This document shows, in pieces, positions 1 through 9,950 of a DNA stretch of 13,200 nt. Each line of letters opens with the position of its first letter. The stretch's first letter is position 1. A program made the translations under genes and the position numbers. The notes beneath the pieces are model-generated. The model did no database searches and was not told the DNA's origin. It worked only from the letters and a program-made list of their open reading frames with translations. The stretch is taken from positions 1 through 13,200 of the forward strand of contig JAFGPH010000356.1 in NCBI GenBank assembly GCA_016926135.1, given 5' to 3'. Source of the DNA: Deltaproteobacteria bacterium (GTDB lineage Bacteria; Desulfobacterota; DSM-4660; Desulfatiglandales; HGW-15).

Positions 1-71
1 CCATGATCAATATGCCCTATCGTCCCCACATTCACATGCGGCTTCGTCCTCTCAAACTTCTTCTTCGCCAT
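1..71 (-). CDS. tuf: Elongation factor Tu, N-terminal fragment (second tuf copy)
   Basis: EF-Tu is the cytoplasmic GTPase that delivers aminoacyl-tRNA to the ribosomal A site. Only the first 23 codons and two bases of the next lie in the window; the gene continues past base 1. The translation begins MAKKKFERTKPHVNVG and runs into GTIGHIDHG, the start of the EF-Tu P-loop (family form GHVDHGKT). The ATG at 71-69 has a near-perfect Shine-Dalgarno AAGGAGGT (84-77) five bases upstream, so the start is secure. It follows rpsG by 95 bases on the same strand, with no fusA between, and is probably the last visible gene of the rpsL-rpsG-tuf unit. The N-terminus matches EF-Tu and not EF-G, because the FERTKPHVN stretch is EF-Tu specific. 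Confidence 0.95.
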   Translation of the reverse strand, partial: MAKKKFERTKPHVNVGTIGHIDH

Positions 72-76
72 CGCTT

Positions 77-84
77 ACCTCCTT
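77..84 (-). promoter_or_regulatory. Strong Shine-Dalgarno of the second tuf
   Basis: AAGGAGGT lies five bases before the tuf ATG and matches eight bases of the usual 16S anti-Shine-Dalgarno complement. This is what a very highly expressed gene would be expected to have. Confidence 0.8.
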
Positions 85-166
85 ATGCACCATGAAATGA
101 TCGGTGTACTTCTCCTATCGTCCAAGAGGCCCATATGTCGTTGAAATTCAATCCCTTTTCGCCGGT

Positions 167-637
167 CTACCAGCGGTAATGGGCAAAGGCCTTGTTGGCC
201 TCCGCCATCTTGTGCGTATCTTCCTTCTTCTTGACCGCGGTACCCCTCCCGCTCGCCGCATCCATCAGTTCACCGGCCAATCTGGCGGCCATACTTTTTT
301 CGCCCCTGGCATTGGCAAAAGAGATAATCCATCTCATGCTTAGGGCCTGGCTTCTGGATGACTTCACCTCCGTGGGGACCTGGTAGGTGGAACCGCCCAC
401 TCGCCTTGACTTCACTTCCACCAGCGGCTTCACGTTGTACATAGCCTTCTGAAACACCGCCAAAGGGTCTTCCTTGGTTTTTTGCCGAATGATCTCCAAG
501 GCGCCGTAAAGGATAGACTGGGCCACACTCTTCTTGCCCCTCCTCATGAGAGAGCTGACGAATTTGGCCACCATCTGGTTGTTATACTTCGGGTCGGGTA
601 AAATCTGTCTCTTCGTAATCACTCTTTTCCTGGGCAT
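167..637 (-). CDS. rpsG: Small-subunit ribosomal protein S7
   Basis: S7 nucleates assembly of the 30S head by binding the 3' major domain of 16S rRNA, and it lines the E site. The protein is 156 aa, a usual length for bacterial S7. It opens MPRKR and carries the family hallmarks [11 protein letters not shown] near the middle and [10 protein letters not shown] further on; it ends AHYRW and stops with TAG. The ATG at 637 is preceded by AAAGGAGTT. It begins only 11 bases after the rpsL stop, so the two genes are very likely co-transcribed and may be translationally coupled. A 95-base spacer without a clear terminator or promoter separates it from tuf. Nothing is truncated or unusual. Confidence 0.97.
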   Translation of the reverse strand: MPRKRVITKRQILPDPKYNNQMVAKFVSSLMRRGKKSVAQSILYGALEIIRQKTKEDPLAVFQKAMYNVKPLVEVKSRRVGGSTYQVPTEVKSSRSQALSMRWIISFANARGEKSMAARLAGELMDAASGRGTAVKKKEDTHKMAEANKAFAHYRW

Positions 638-648
638 ACAGAACTCCT

Positions 649-1026
649 TTAGATACCCTTTGGCCTCTTGGCCCCATAACGCGACCGACCCTGACGTCGA
701 TCATCCACACCGGCCGTATCCATACTACCTCGAATGATGTGGTACCGCACACCCGGCAGATCCTTGACACGTCCTCCTCGAATCATGACTACCGAATGTT
801 CCTGCAGGTTATGCCCGACGCCGGGAATATACGAGGTCACCTCAATCCCGTTCGTGAGCCTCACCCTCGCCACCTTTCGAAGAGCGGAATTGGGCTTCTT
901 GGGAGTAGTCGTATACACCCTCACACAAACGCCTCTCTTCTGAGGGCAACTTTGGAGAGCCGGGGTCTTGTTCTTTTTCTTGGCCTTTTCACGTGATCTT
1001 CTAACCAATTGGTTCAGTGTGGGCAT
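649..1026 (-). CDS. rpsL: Small-subunit ribosomal protein S12
   Basis: S12 sits at the 30S decoding centre and controls tRNA selection accuracy. The 125-aa protein matches the family throughout: MPTLNQLVR start, the [13 protein letters not shown] loop (Lys43) and [13 protein letters not shown] (Lys88, Asp89, Pro91), ending RPKGI. Counting from Met1, the positions equal E. coli numbering. Lys43, Lys88 and Pro91, where streptomycin-resistance changes usually occur, carry the sensitive wild-type residue. Asp89 is the site that RimO methylthiolates in other bacteria. The ATG at 1026 has GAGGAG six bases upstream. It is the first gene after rpoC and has its own promoter in the 121-base spacer, so it likely leads a separate rpsL-rpsG-tuf unit. 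Confidence 0.97.
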   Translation of the reverse strand: MPTLNQLVRRSREKAKKKNKTPALQSCPQKRGVCVRVYTTTPKKPNSALRKVARVRLTNGIEVTSYIPGVGHNLQEHSVVMIRGGRVKDLPGVRYHIIRGSMDTAGVDDRRQGRSRYGAKRPKGI

Positions 1027-1092
1027 CCGCTACTCCTCAGAATCCTTTCACATTTTTGGGATCGGTGAAACGCTGTTATCCGAGAACTGTTC

Positions 1093-1121
1093 TTTATATA
1101 TTTCCAAATAATTCTTGTCAA
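1093..1121 (-). promoter_or_regulatory. Sigma-70 type promoter of rpsL-rpsG-tuf
   Basis: On the minus strand a perfect -35 TTGACA (1121-1116) is followed by exactly 17 bases and a -10 TATAAA (1098-1093, five of six consensus bases). This lies in the AT-rich spacer between rpoC and rpsL. Transcription should begin near 1086, leaving an untranslated leader of about 60 bases before the rpsL ATG. It is the best promoter match I see in the window. It would let S12, S7 and EF-Tu be expressed independently of the upstream rpoBC unit. Confidence 0.75.
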
Positions 1122-1140
1122 GAAACATCTTTCAAGAATT
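1110..1140 (-). repeat. Inverted repeats overlapping the rpsL -35 box
   Basis: Two nested symmetries are visible. A 13-base perfect palindrome TTCTTGACAAGAA (1124-1112) is centred on the A at 1118 and contains the whole -35 hexamer. An 8-base inverted repeat AATTCTTG (1140-1133) / CAAGAATT (1117-1110) has a 15-base spacer and shares its right arm with the palindrome. There is no T-run after the right arm, so this is a poor intrinsic terminator for rpoC. It could be an operator or an accident of AT-rich sequence; no regulator is identified. Confidence 0.45.
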
Positions 1141-1147
1141 TAAAAAA

Positions 1148-4100
1148 TCAGCTCCTCATTTCGATCTCCAGATTCCGATACTCGGCAAGGCCGGTCCCCG
1201 CAGGGATGAGTCGTCCCATGATGACGTTTTCCTTCAGACCCTTCAGGTGGTCGATTTTTCCTGCGACCGCCGCGTCGGAGAGGACCTTCGTAGTCTCCTG
1301 GAACGATGCAGCCGAAATAAAACTTTCCGTACTCAGGGAGGCCTTGGTGATCCCCAGCAGCAGAGGTTCCGCAGCAGCGGGACGCCCCCCCCTTTCGAGG
1401 ATGCTTTGGTTCTCCTGCTCAAACCGCCATTTCTCCACGTGCTCCCCCAGGAGGAAATTGGAATCTCCCGCATAGGTCACGCTCACCTGCCGCAACATCT
1501 GCCGCACAATCACCTCAATATGCTTGTCATTGATGCTGACCCCCTGCAGTCGGTAGACCTCCTGCACTTCATCCACCAGGTATCGGGCGAGTTCCTTGAC
1601 ACCTTGGATTCTCAAGATATCGTGGGGATTCGCGGAGCCGTCCATAAGAGGTTCTCCCGCTCGGATATAATCCCCCTCCAGGACACTCAAATGCTTACCT
1701 TTTGAGATGAGGTAATCGATGGGATCCCCGGTATCCGGCGTGATCGTCACCTTTCTCCGGCCCTTCGTGTACTGTCCAAAAGAAACCGTCCCGTCGATCT
1801 CGCTGAGGATCGCATTCTCCTTGGGTTTTCTCACCTCAAAAAGCTCGGCAACCCTGGGCAGGCCCCCTGTGATATCCTTGGTCTTGGTCGTCTCGCGCGG
1901 AATTTTCGCCAGCACGGTCCCGGAATCCACGTAATCCCCCTCCTTCACCATAATGATGGCGCCGATCGGCAGGTGATACCGTGCGACACCCTTTGTGGTT
2001 CCGGGAACGGGAGTGGTCCCCCCCTCAGTGTCTTTGATGGAGATTCTGGGCCGGGCATCCATTTCCCGGGATTCAACAATAACCCGGCTGATCTTGCCGG
2101 TAACCTTGTCCCGCTTCTCCTGCATGGTCACGCCGTCCAAAATGTCCCCGAATTTGACCACGCCGGGCACCTCCGTCAGGATGGGATTGTTGAAAGGATC
2201 CCACTCCGCCAGCACATGGTTGGCCTGAATCGTCTGCCCGTCCCGCACCTTCAAAACCGCCCCGTAAACAACCGGGTATCTTTCGATCTCCCGACCGGCC
2301 TTTCCAAGGATGGCAATCTCGCCATGGCGGTTCATCACTACGTAATCGCCTTCCGAATTCTTCACGGTCTTCAGGTTCTGGAAGTTCACCTCACCGCCGT
2401 TCCTCGCCTGAACGGTAGTCTGCTCGGCCCGCTTGCTCGCCGTCCCGCCGATATGAAAGGTTCTCATGGTCAACTGGGTTCCAGGTTCCCCAATCGACTG
2501 CGCGGCGATGATGCCGATGGCTTCCCCGATGTTCACTTCGTGACCGTGGGCAAGGTCTCGGCCATAGCATTTCTTGCACACCCCCCGCTTGGCCTGGCAG
2601 GTGAGCACCGAGCGAATTTTGACCTTCTCCAGGCCCGAAAACTGAAGTTTCAGAACCTTTTCCTCGTTGATCTCTTCGTTGGCCGGAATCAGGATCTCCT
2701 CCGTGATCGGATCGATGACATCTTCCAGCGCGACCCTGCCGAGGACGCGCGCGCCGACCTCCTGGATAATCTCCCCGCCCTCGATGAGCGAGGACACCCA
2801 TATGCCGTCCACCGTGCCGCAGTCCTCTTCCGTGATCACGGTGTCCTGGGCCACATCCACCAGGCGCCGGGTGAGATACCCGGAGTTGGCGGTCTTCAGC
2901 GCCGTATCGGCCAGTCCCTTTCTGGCTCCATGCGTGGAGATGAAATACTGAAGGACGGTAAGGCCCTCGCGGAAATTGGAGGTGATCGGCGCCTCGATGA
3001 TTTCTCCGGAAGGTTTGGCCATGAGTCCCCTCATTCCGGCAAGCTGTCGCATCTGATCCTTGCTCCCCCGGGAACCGGAATCGGACATCATATAGATCGG
3101 ATTGAAGCTACCCGCCTTCACTTTTTCTCCGGAAGGCGCTGTCACATCGTCCAACGCCATCTCGTTCATCATTTCAGATGCCACCCGCTCGGTGCACTGG
3201 GCCCAGATATCCACCACTTTGTTGTATTTCTCTCCATCCGTGATCAAACCGCTCTTGTACTGGTCATCAATCTTTTTCACCTCACGGCCGGCCCCCTCCA
3301 CGATTTCGGTCTTGCGAGAAGGGATCTTCATGTCCTTCATGGAAATCGATATTCCCGAAAGGGTTGCGTACCGATAGCCGATGTCTTTCAGCCGGTCCGA
3401 CAAGATGACGGTCGACTTGATTCCGTCCCTCCGGTATGACTCATTGATCAGGGAACGCAGTTCCTTTTTGGTCATCACCTTGTTCACCTGAGAAAAAGGA
3501 AGATTCTCGGGAAGGATCTCATAGAGCAATACACGACCGGTCGTCGTCTTTTCCCGCTTGCCGTTGATCCTCACCTCAATCAACGCGTGCAGATCCAACT
3601 CGCCCGCATCATAGGCCATCCTGACTTCTTCCGGGCTGGAGAAGATCTTCCCTTCTCCTTTTGAAAGGGCCCTGTCCCGGGTCATGTAGTAAATCCCCAG
3701 CACAATGTCCTGACTGGGAACGATGATCGGGTCCCCATTTGCCGGGGAGAGGATGTTGTTGGTGGACATCATCAGAACCCTGGCTTCAATCTGGGCCTCG
3801 ATCGAGAGGGGAACATGCACCGCCATCTGGTCGCCGTCAAAGTCGGCATTGAAAGCCGTGCAAACCAGCGGATGAAGCTGAATCGCTTTCCCTTCAATCA
3901 AAATGGGCTCGAAGGCCTGGATGCCCAACCGGTGCAGGGTGGGGGCACGGTTCAACAGAATACAATACTCTCTCACCACTTCATCCAAGGCATCCCAGAC
4001 CTCGGGCGTCTCTCTCTCCACCATCTTTTTCGCCGACTTGATGGTGGTAGCGAGCCCTTTCTCGTCCAGTTTGCTGTAAATAAAAGGCTTGAACAATTCC

Positions 4101-5221
4101 AGGGCCATTCTTTTCGGAAGGCCGCACTGGTGCAAACGGAGGTCCGGCCCCACCACGATAACGGACCTTCCGGAGTAATCCACTCTTTTCCCGAGCAGGT
4201 TTTGCCGGAACCTTCCCTGTTTCCCCTTCAACATGTCGCTGAGGGACTTGAACGGCCGTTTGTTGGCCCCTGTGACGACCTTCCCCCGTCTACCGTTGTC
4301 GAAGAGGACATCCACAGCTTCCTGCAGCATCCGTTTCTCATTTCGAACGATGATCTCGGGTGCATTCAATTCCAGAAGCCGCTTCAGACGGTTGTTCCTG
4401 TTGATGACCCTTCGATACAGATCATTGAGATCGGAGGTCGCGAATCGTCCGCCGTCGAGGGGGACGAGGGGTCTCAGGTCGGGCGGCAGAACGGGGATGA
4501 CCGTGAGAATTGTCCATTCCGGTTTGTTTTTGGATTCCCGGAATGCATCGATGATCTTCAGTCGCTTGGCCAGTTTCTTGCGCTTCGCGTCGGACTTGGT
4601 CTCCACCATCTCTGTCCGAAGGGAGGCGGACAACTGTTCAAGATCCAATTCCCGCATCATCCCGCGGATGGCTTCTGCTCCGATTCCTACCTGAAAGCGA
4701 TCTCCGTATTCCTCTCGAGCGCGATGCAGCTGCTCGTCGGTTAGAAGCGTCCCTTTGGTCAGGGGCGTGTCCTTGGGATCGGTAACAATGAAGTTCTCGA
4801 AATAAAGAACCTTCTCCAGATCCTTTAGCGTCAGGTCCAAAAGGTTGCCGATCTTGGAGGGGAGACATTTCAGAAACCAGATGTGAGCTACGGGAGAAGC
4901 CAGTTCGATGTGCCCCATCCGCTCCCGCCGCACCTTGGACTGGATGACTTCCACACCGCACTTCTCGCAGATGATGCCCCGGTGTTTCATCCGCTTGTAT
5001 TTGCCGCAATTGCATTCGTAGTCTTTAATCGGGCCGAAGATCTTGGAGCAGAAAAGGCCGTCCCTTTCAGGTTTGAAAGTGCGGTAATTGATCGTCTCCG
5101 GTTTTTTGACCTCTCCGTGAGATCTTTCCCGTATCTTCTCTGGAGACGCCAAAGAGATTTTAACGGCGTTATAGCTGGATGGATCCTTCGGCTTGGCAAA
5201 AAAATTGTAAAGTTCTTCCAC
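1148..5221 (-). CDS. rpoC: DNA-directed RNA polymerase beta' subunit
   Basis: Beta' forms the second half of the RNA polymerase catalytic cleft. I place the start at GTG 5221 (1357 aa). It has GAGGTGA five bases upstream, and the numbering then equals E. coli: zinc-binding Cys70, Cys72, Cys85, Cys88, and the NADFDGDQ loop with Mg-binding Asp460, Asp462, Asp464. The second zinc site is Cys801, Cys875, Cys882, Cys885 (CxxxxxxCxxC). The bridge-helix/trigger-loop region with [17 protein letters not shown] is intact. A TTG at 5239 could extend it by six residues, but it lacks a well-spaced ribosome site, and an in-frame TAA lies just upstream. It follows rpoB by 127 bases and ends with TGA. No split, intein or large lineage insertion is obvious. 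Confidence 0.97.
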   Translation of the reverse strand: MEELYNFFAKPKDPSSYNAVKISLASPEKIRERSHGEVKKPETINYRTFKPERDGLFCSKIFGPIKDYECNCGKYKRMKHRGIICEKCGVEVIQSKVRRERMGHIELASPVAHIWFLKCLPSKIGNLLDLTLKDLEKVLYFENFIVTDPKDTPLTKGTLLTDEQLHRAREEYGDRFQVGIGAEAIRGMMRELDLEQLSASLRTEMVETKSDAKRKKLAKRLKIIDAFRESKNKPEWTILTVIPVLPPDLRPLVPLDGGRFATSDLNDLYRRVINRNNRLKRLLELNAPEIIVRNEKRMLQEAVDVLFDNGRRGKVVTGANKRPFKSLSDMLKGKQGRFRQNLLGKRVDYSGRSVIVVGPDLRLHQCGLPKRMALELFKPFIYSKLDEKGLATTIKSAKKMVERETPEVWDALDEVVREYCILLNRAPTLHRLGIQAFEPILIEGKAIQLHPLVCTAFNADFDGDQMAVHVPLSIEAQIEARVLMMSTNNILSPANGDPIIVPSQDIVLGIYYMTRDRALSKGEGKIFSSPEEVRMAYDAGELDLHALIEVRINGKREKTTTGRVLLYEILPENLPFSQVNKVMTKKELRSLINESYRRDGIKSTVILSDRLKDIGYRYATLSGISISMKDMKIPSRKTEIVEGAGREVKKIDDQYKSGLITDGEKYNKVVDIWAQCTERVASEMMNEMALDDVTAPSGEKVKAGSFNPIYMMSDSGSRGSKDQMRQLAGMRGLMAKPSGEIIEAPITSNFREGLTVLQYFISTHGARKGLADTALKTANSGYLTRRLVDVAQDTVITEEDCGTVDGIWVSSLIEGGEIIQEVGARVLGRVALEDVIDPITEEILIPANEEINEEKVLKLQFSGLEKVKIRSVLTCQAKRGVCKKCYGRDLAHGHEVNIGEAIGIIAAQSIGEPGTQLTMRTFHIGGTASKRAEQTTVQARNGGEVNFQNLKTVKNSEGDYVVMNRHGEIAILGKAGREIERYPVVYGAVLKVRDGQTIQANHVLAEWDPFNNPILTEVPGVVKFGDILDGVTMQEKRDKVTGKISRVIVESREMDARPRISIKDTEGGTTPVPGTTKGVARYHLPIGAIIMVKEGDYVDSGTVLAKIPRETTKTKDITGGLPRVAELFEVRKPKENAILSEIDGTVSFGQYTKGRRKVTITPDTGDPIDYLISKGKHLSVLEGDYIRAGEPLMDGSANPHDILRIQGVKELARYLVDEVQEVYRLQGVSINDKHIEVIVRQMLRQVSVTYAGDSNFLLGEHVEKWRFEQENQSILERGGRPAAAEPLLLGITKASLSTESFISAASFQETTKVLSDAAVAGKIDHLKGLKENVIMGRLIPAGTGLAEYRNLEIEMRS

Positions 5222-5226
5222 CGTCT

Positions 5227-5233
5227 TCACCTC
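5227..5233 (-). promoter_or_regulatory. Shine-Dalgarno that sets the rpoC GTG start
   Basis: GAGGTGA (5233-5227) matches seven bases of the anti-Shine-Dalgarno complement and lies five bases before GTG 5221. For the upstream TTG (5239) the nearest purine-rich stretch, AGGAAGCGGAG, is about 20 bases away, which is too far. The agreement of conserved residues with E. coli numbering supports the GTG independently. Confidence 0.65.
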
Positions 5234-5348
5234 ATGCAAGCGGATGGCACGTTAAACGGCTCCGCTTCCTGACAAAAGTCCATGATCCCCGTCCCATCGA
5301 CTTTCGGGGAAAAAGAATTTCAGCCCTTTGGCCGGTGCTCACGGCTGT

Positions 5349-8300
5349 TCAGGCCTGGGTATCTTCAAAAAGCTGTACTTCCAGGGCCAGGCTCAGCAGT
5401 TCCTTCACCAAAACTTTGAAAGATTCCGGAAGCCCGGGCTCCAGCACGTTGTTGCCCTTTACGATTCTCTCGTACATCCGCGTCCGGCCCGCCACATCAT
5501 CGGATTTGACGGTCAGGAATTCCTGAAGGGAATAAGCGGCCCCGTAGGCTTCCATAGCCCACACTTCCATCTCCCCGAGTCGCTGACCGCCGAACTGGGC
5601 CTTCCCGCCGAGGGGTTGTTGGGTCACCAGGGAGTAAGGGCCAATGGAACGGGCGTGCAATTTATCGTCCACCAAGTGATGCAGTTTCATCACGTACAAG
5701 GTCCCCACGGTGACCTGCTGATCAAAGGGCAGTCCGGTCCTGCCGTCATAGAGCGTCGTTTGACCGGTCACAGGCAGTCCTGCCCTTGTCAGACACTTCT
5801 TGATTTCATCTTCATTGGCTCCGTCAAAAACCGGTGAAGCCATAGGAACGCCGTCCTTCAACCACTTCGCCCGCTCCTCCAGCTGTTCGTCGTCCAGATT
5901 TTTGAAGTGGTTCCTGTACTCGTCGGCGGAAAAACAATCGGCCAGCTTTTTTCTCAGGAGATTTGCATCTCTAACTCCTTCCAGGAGTTCCGCAATTTGC
6001 CTTCCCATCTCTCTGGAAGCCCATCCCAGATGCGTTTCCAAAACCTGCCCGACGTTCATTCGGGAAGGAACGCCAAGCGGGTTCAGGATGACATCCACCG
6101 GGCGGCCGTCCGCAAAGTAAGGCATGTCCTCCAGAGGCAGGATCCTGGACAAGACACCTTTGTTTCCGTGTCGCCCGGCCATCTTGTCGCCCACGGCTAA
6201 TTTGCGCTTCACGGCCACGTAGACTTTCACCATCTTGATGACCCCCGGAGCCAGTTCGTCGCCGAGGCCCAGTCTTTCGATCCTTTCATCGAAGACCTCC
6301 TTGACTTGAGCAACTCGGCTTTTGAACTTACGAACGACGGCTTCCATCCTCTCGATGAGATCCATCTCGACTTTGAGGTCTGCACCGGCCCATGCTTCCA
6401 CAGGGATTCGATCTACATCCTCACCGGTAAGGGGTTTTTTGGTGCTGAAGAGAAGCTTGCCCGAACTCTTGTCACGAAGATTGGTCTTCAACCTCTGGCC
6501 CACGAGGATCTCCTTCAACCGAGTCCTGGCACTCCGAGAAATGATATGAAGCTCGTCGTCCTTATCCTTCTCCAGTCTTGCCCTTTCCTCCCCTTCGATG
6601 GCGAGACTTCGCTGATCCTTTTCCACCCCGCGCCGTGAAAATATCTTGGTGTCAATCACAATCCCTTCCACACCGGGAGGCACCCTCAGGCTGGTGTCTT
6701 TCACATCCCCGGCCTTATCCCCGAAGATCGCCCGGAGCAGCTTTTCTTCAGGGGAGAGCTGCGTCTCTCCTTTGGGGGTAATCTTGCCGACCAGGATATC
6801 CCCGGGGCTGACATCGGCTCCTATCTTGATGATGCCGCTCTCGTCCAGATTCTTGAGCGCCTCCTCTCCCACATTCGGAATGTCCCGGGTAATCTCCTCT
6901 TTTCCCAGCTTCGTATCCCTGGATACCGCTTCGAATTCCTCTATGTGAATGGATGTAAAGGTATCCTCTTTCACAATCCTTTCGCTGATGATGATGGAAT
7001 CCTCAAAGTTATAGCCCCCCCAAGACATGAAGGCCACCATGACATTTTGCCCTAGGGCGAGTTCCCCCAATTCTGTGGCCGGCCCGTCTGCGATGATTTG
7101 CCCCTTCCCGACCGAATCCCCTTTCTGCACGATCGGCTTCTGGTTGTAACAGGTGCTCTGGTTGGACTTCTTGTATTTGGTGAGCTTGTAGATCTCGACC
7201 TCTTCCTCTCCGTCTCTACCCCCTTCCGCACGGACTACAACCCGCGATGCGTCCACATCCTCTATGACACCTTTCCTGCGAGCGATAACGGCTACGCCGG
7301 AATCTCTCGCCACCACGCTCTCGATACCGGTACCAATGATCGGAGCCTTGGCCCTCAAGAGGGGGACGGCCTGCCTCTGCATGTTGGAGCCCATGAGTGC
7401 CCTGTTGGCGTCATCATGCTCCAGGAAAGGGATGAGGGACGCAGACACACTGACGAGTTGGTCCGGCGAAACATCCATGTATCGGACGGCTTGTGCCGAG
7501 GCACTGCTCGCCTCGCCCTCGATTCGAACTTCCACCTCCTCCGTCAGGAAGGTGCCTTTCTTGTCGATCAGGGCGTTCGCCTGCGCGATCGGGTAATTTC
7601 CTTCATCCAGGGCAGAAAGGTACTCTATCCTTTTCGTCGCTTTGCCCTCCTCCGCTTGCCTGTAAGGCGTCTCGATAAAACCGAATTCATTGACACGCGC
7701 GTAGGTGCTCAGGGAGACGATCAGACCGATATTCGGGCCTTCCGGCGTTTCAATCGGGCAGATGCGGCCATAGTGCGTAGGATGGACGTCTCTCACTTCG
7801 AATCCCGCCCTTTCCCGGGTAAGTCCCCCCGGGCCCAGTGCGCTCAACCTTCGCTTGTGAGTGACCTCTGATAGAGGATTCGTCTGATCCATGAATTGGG
7901 AAAGTTGGCTGGTTCCGAAAAACTCCTTGACGACCGCGGACACCGGTTTCGAGTTGATCAGATCATGGGGCATGAGCGTCTCCACTTCCTGAAGGCTCAT
8001 CCTTTCCTTAATGGCCCTTTCCATGCGGACGAGGCCGATACGGTATTGGTTTTCCAGCAGTTCGCCGACTGCTCTCACCCTCCGATTGCCAAGGTTGTCG
8101 ATGTCATCCACCATGGCCTCGGAACTTTTGAGCCGGATAAGCTCCTTCACGGTGGCGATGATGTCCTCTTTTCGGAGGGTCCGCCGATCCAAAGATACGT
8201 CCAGATTGAGCCGGTGATTCAATTTCAGCCTTCCCACAGGGGACAGATCATAAGTAGAGATATTGAAAAAAAGAGAGCTGAAAAAGTTGTTGGCAACCTC

Positions 8301-9455
8301 CAACGTGGGAGGGCTGCTCGGTCGCATCTTCCTGTAAATCTCCAGGACAGCCTCTTCACTGGCATCGATTCTGTCCAGCATCATCGTGTCCCGTATACTC
8401 GTGCTTGTGTCGGGAGCATCCAAAACGAGGCATTCGAACTCCGTGATTTTCCTTTCCTGGATCTTCTTCAGAATCTCCTTCGTGACCGGCTGATTCCTGG
8501 ACGCCAAGACCTCTCCCGTGCCAGGATCCACCAGATCGTCGGCCACGATTCTTCCGACCACGTCTTCCAGGGTAACCGGAATATGGGTCACTCCGGCTGC
8601 CTCCAGCGCACCGTGCACCCTCTTCGAGTACTTTTCCCCCTGCTTGACCAGGACCTTCTTGCTTTTAGGATGCAAAATATCCTTCGGGATCCTCTGTCGA
8701 TAGAGGTTCTCAATCTTCGCGGCTCGCAGGCATTCCTCCCCCCGGATCAGGATCTTCTCGGTGTTGTAGAAGTGGTCCAGGATCTCCCGGGCGGAGAACC
8801 CGAGAGCCTTCAGGAAGGTGGTTACAGGGAACTTCCTTCTCCGGTCGATACGGACATACAGGAGGTCCTTCGGGTCGAATTCAAAATCCAGCCATGAACC
8901 TCTAAGCGGGATAATGCGGGCCGAATAGAGTAACTTGCCGCTGGAATGGGTCTTGCCTTTGTCGTGGTCGAAAAAGACGCCTGGAGACCTATGGAGCTGA
9001 CTGACAATCACCCGCTCCGTGCCGTTGATGATGAAAGTGCCCCGTTCAGTCATCATGGGGAGGGTTCCGAAATAGATCTCCTGTTCTTTGATATCCCGAA
9101 TGCTCTTGGTTCCGTCCGTGGTATCTGTGTCGAAGACCAGCAGTCGAACGGTCAGTTTGATCGGAGCCTCAAAGGTCATTCCCTTGTTCAGGCACTCATC
9201 CTCCTCATACTTCGCCCTGTCAATGGTGTACTTGACGAACTCAAGAGAAGAAGAGCCACTGAAGTCGGAGATCGGGAAAACGCTCTTGAATGCGCCCTGA
9301 AGCCCGATATCCTTGCGGCCCTCCAGAGGGATGTCCCTTTGCAGGAAACGCTCGTAGGACTGCTTCTGAATCTCGATTAGATCCGGGATATCAATGATCT
9401 TCTCGATCTTCCCGAAGTTCCTTCTCACGCGATAACTGTTCCCGTCACCTTTCAT
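5349..9455 (-). CDS. rpoB: DNA-directed RNA polymerase beta subunit
   Basis: Beta pairs with beta' in the core RNA polymerase and carries the rifamycin pocket. From ATG 9455 it is 1368 aa, close to the proteobacterial size. Visible landmarks: the rifamycin-pocket segment [21 protein letters not shown] with Asp523, His533 and Ser538 (E. coli 516, 526, 531), all wild type; [13 protein letters not shown] after it; [12 protein letters not shown] in the middle; and [12 protein letters not shown] with Lys1083 and Lys1091 (E. coli Lys1065, Lys1073). The C-terminal anchor with [18 protein letters not shown] is complete. AGGAG lies five bases before the ATG; an in-frame TTG at 9482 would add nine unconserved residues and is rejected. 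It follows rplL by 57 bases, so it is likely transcribed with the ribosomal genes. Confidence 0.97.
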   Translation of the reverse strand: MKGDGNSYRVRRNFGKIEKIIDIPDLIEIQKQSYERFLQRDIPLEGRKDIGLQGAFKSVFPISDFSGSSSLEFVKYTIDRAKYEEDECLNKGMTFEAPIKLTVRLLVFDTDTTDGTKSIRDIKEQEIYFGTLPMMTERGTFIINGTERVIVSQLHRSPGVFFDHDKGKTHSSGKLLYSARIIPLRGSWLDFEFDPKDLLYVRIDRRRKFPVTTFLKALGFSAREILDHFYNTEKILIRGEECLRAAKIENLYRQRIPKDILHPKSKKVLVKQGEKYSKRVHGALEAAGVTHIPVTLEDVVGRIVADDLVDPGTGEVLASRNQPVTKEILKKIQERKITEFECLVLDAPDTSTSIRDTMMLDRIDASEEAVLEIYRKMRPSSPPTLEVANNFFSSLFFNISTYDLSPVGRLKLNHRLNLDVSLDRRTLRKEDIIATVKELIRLKSSEAMVDDIDNLGNRRVRAVGELLENQYRIGLVRMERAIKERMSLQEVETLMPHDLINSKPVSAVVKEFFGTSQLSQFMDQTNPLSEVTHKRRLSALGPGGLTRERAGFEVRDVHPTHYGRICPIETPEGPNIGLIVSLSTYARVNEFGFIETPYRQAEEGKATKRIEYLSALDEGNYPIAQANALIDKKGTFLTEEVEVRIEGEASSASAQAVRYMDVSPDQLVSVSASLIPFLEHDDANRALMGSNMQRQAVPLLRAKAPIIGTGIESVVARDSGVAVIARRKGVIEDVDASRVVVRAEGGRDGEEEVEIYKLTKYKKSNQSTCYNQKPIVQKGDSVGKGQIIADGPATELGELALGQNVMVAFMSWGGYNFEDSIIISERIVKEDTFTSIHIEEFEAVSRDTKLGKEEITRDIPNVGEEALKNLDESGIIKIGADVSPGDILVGKITPKGETQLSPEEKLLRAIFGDKAGDVKDTSLRVPPGVEGIVIDTKIFSRRGVEKDQRSLAIEGEERARLEKDKDDELHIISRSARTRLKEILVGQRLKTNLRDKSSGKLLFSTKKPLTGEDVDRIPVEAWAGADLKVEMDLIERMEAVVRKFKSRVAQVKEVFDERIERLGLGDELAPGVIKMVKVYVAVKRKLAVGDKMAGRHGNKGVLSRILPLEDMPYFADGRPVDVILNPLGVPSRMNVGQVLETHLGWASREMGRQIAELLEGVRDANLLRKKLADCFSADEYRNHFKNLDDEQLEERAKWLKDGVPMASPVFDGANEDEIKKCLTRAGLPVTGQTTLYDGRTGLPFDQQVTVGTLYVMKLHHLVDDKLHARSIGPYSLVTQQPLGGKAQFGGQRLGEMEVWAMEAYGAAYSLQEFLTVKSDDVAGRTRMYERIVKGNNVLEPGLPESFKVLVKELLSLALEVQLFEDTQA

Positions 9456-9460
9456 CGGAT

Positions 9461-9465
9461 CTCCT
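9461..9465 (-). promoter_or_regulatory. Shine-Dalgarno that sets the rpoB ATG start
   Basis: AGGAG (9465-9461) is five bases upstream of ATG 9455. The alternative TTG at 9482 has no comparable site. Confidence 0.65.
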
Positions 9466-9512
9466 AGCCCCCGACTGCCCAATCAGCGGAAATCAGACCG
9501 GCCCCAGTGGTC

Positions 9513-9905
9513 TTACTTTACTTCTACCGTCGCCCCGGCCTCTTCCAGCTTTGCCTTGATGCCCTCGGCCTCCTCTTTGGAGATCCCTTCTTTCACCTTG
9601 CCGGGTGCTCCGTCCACCAGTGCCTTGGCCTCTTTGAGGCCCAGATTGGTGATGGCGCGAACCTCCTTGATGACCTGGATCTTCTTGTCCCCCGACGAAA
9701 TAAGAATCACGTCGAATTCCGTCTTTTCGGCAACCTGCTCCTGAGATTGTGCGGCGGGAGCGGCTGCGACAGCAGCCACCGGGGCTGCCGCCGAAACACC
9801 GAACTTATTTTCCAGATCTTTGACGAGATCCGAAAGTTCAAGGACCGTCATGTTTGCGATATATTCGATCACATCTTCCCTACTGATATTCCCTGCCATA
9901 TCCAT
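9513..9905 (-). CDS. rplL: Large-subunit ribosomal protein L7/L12
   Basis: L7/L12 is the multicopy stalk protein that recruits the translational GTPases to the ribosome. The 130-aa product has the classic layout: an N-terminal dimerisation/L10-binding helical domain (about 1-36, ending KFGVSAAA), an Ala/Pro-rich hinge (about 37-60) and a C-terminal domain (61-130) with [20 protein letters not shown] and ending GATVEVK. Two ATGs lie near the start. The first (9905) is chosen because AAGGAGGT sits six bases before it, while the second (9899) would be 12 bases away. It begins 45 bases after rplJ, and strong initiation is expected because several L12 copies are needed per L10. Confidence 0.97.
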   Translation of the reverse strand: MDMAGNISREDVIEYIANMTVLELSDLVKDLENKFGVSAAAPVAAVAAAPAAQSQEQVAEKTEFDVILISSGDKKIQVIKEVRAITNLGLKEAKALVDGAPGKVKEGISKEEAEGIKAKLEEAGATVEVK

Positions 9906-9950
9906 TCCCTAACCTCCTTCGTTTATGAAATGTATGCTATATGCCGTATC

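Noticed and set aside
1973..3439. Plus-strand open frame of 488 codons
   Set aside because: It lies wholly antisense to the conserved rpoC, its translation is His/Arg/Gly/Asp-rich without a recognisable domain, and such frames are common opposite GC-rich genes.
7896..8897. Plus-strand open frame of 333 codons, and others at 3815-4744 and 7098-7871
   Set aside because: These are antisense to intact rpoB or rpoC, with no family resemblance; they are shadow frames.
9456..9482. Extended rpoB start at TTG 9482
   Set aside because: The nine extra residues are unconserved, and the Shine-Dalgarno AGGAG fits ATG 9455.
9495..9513. Small hairpin AGACC/GGTCT between rplL and rpoB as an attenuator
   Set aside because: It has only five pairs, overlaps the rplL stop and is not followed by a T-run. 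It is too weak to call.
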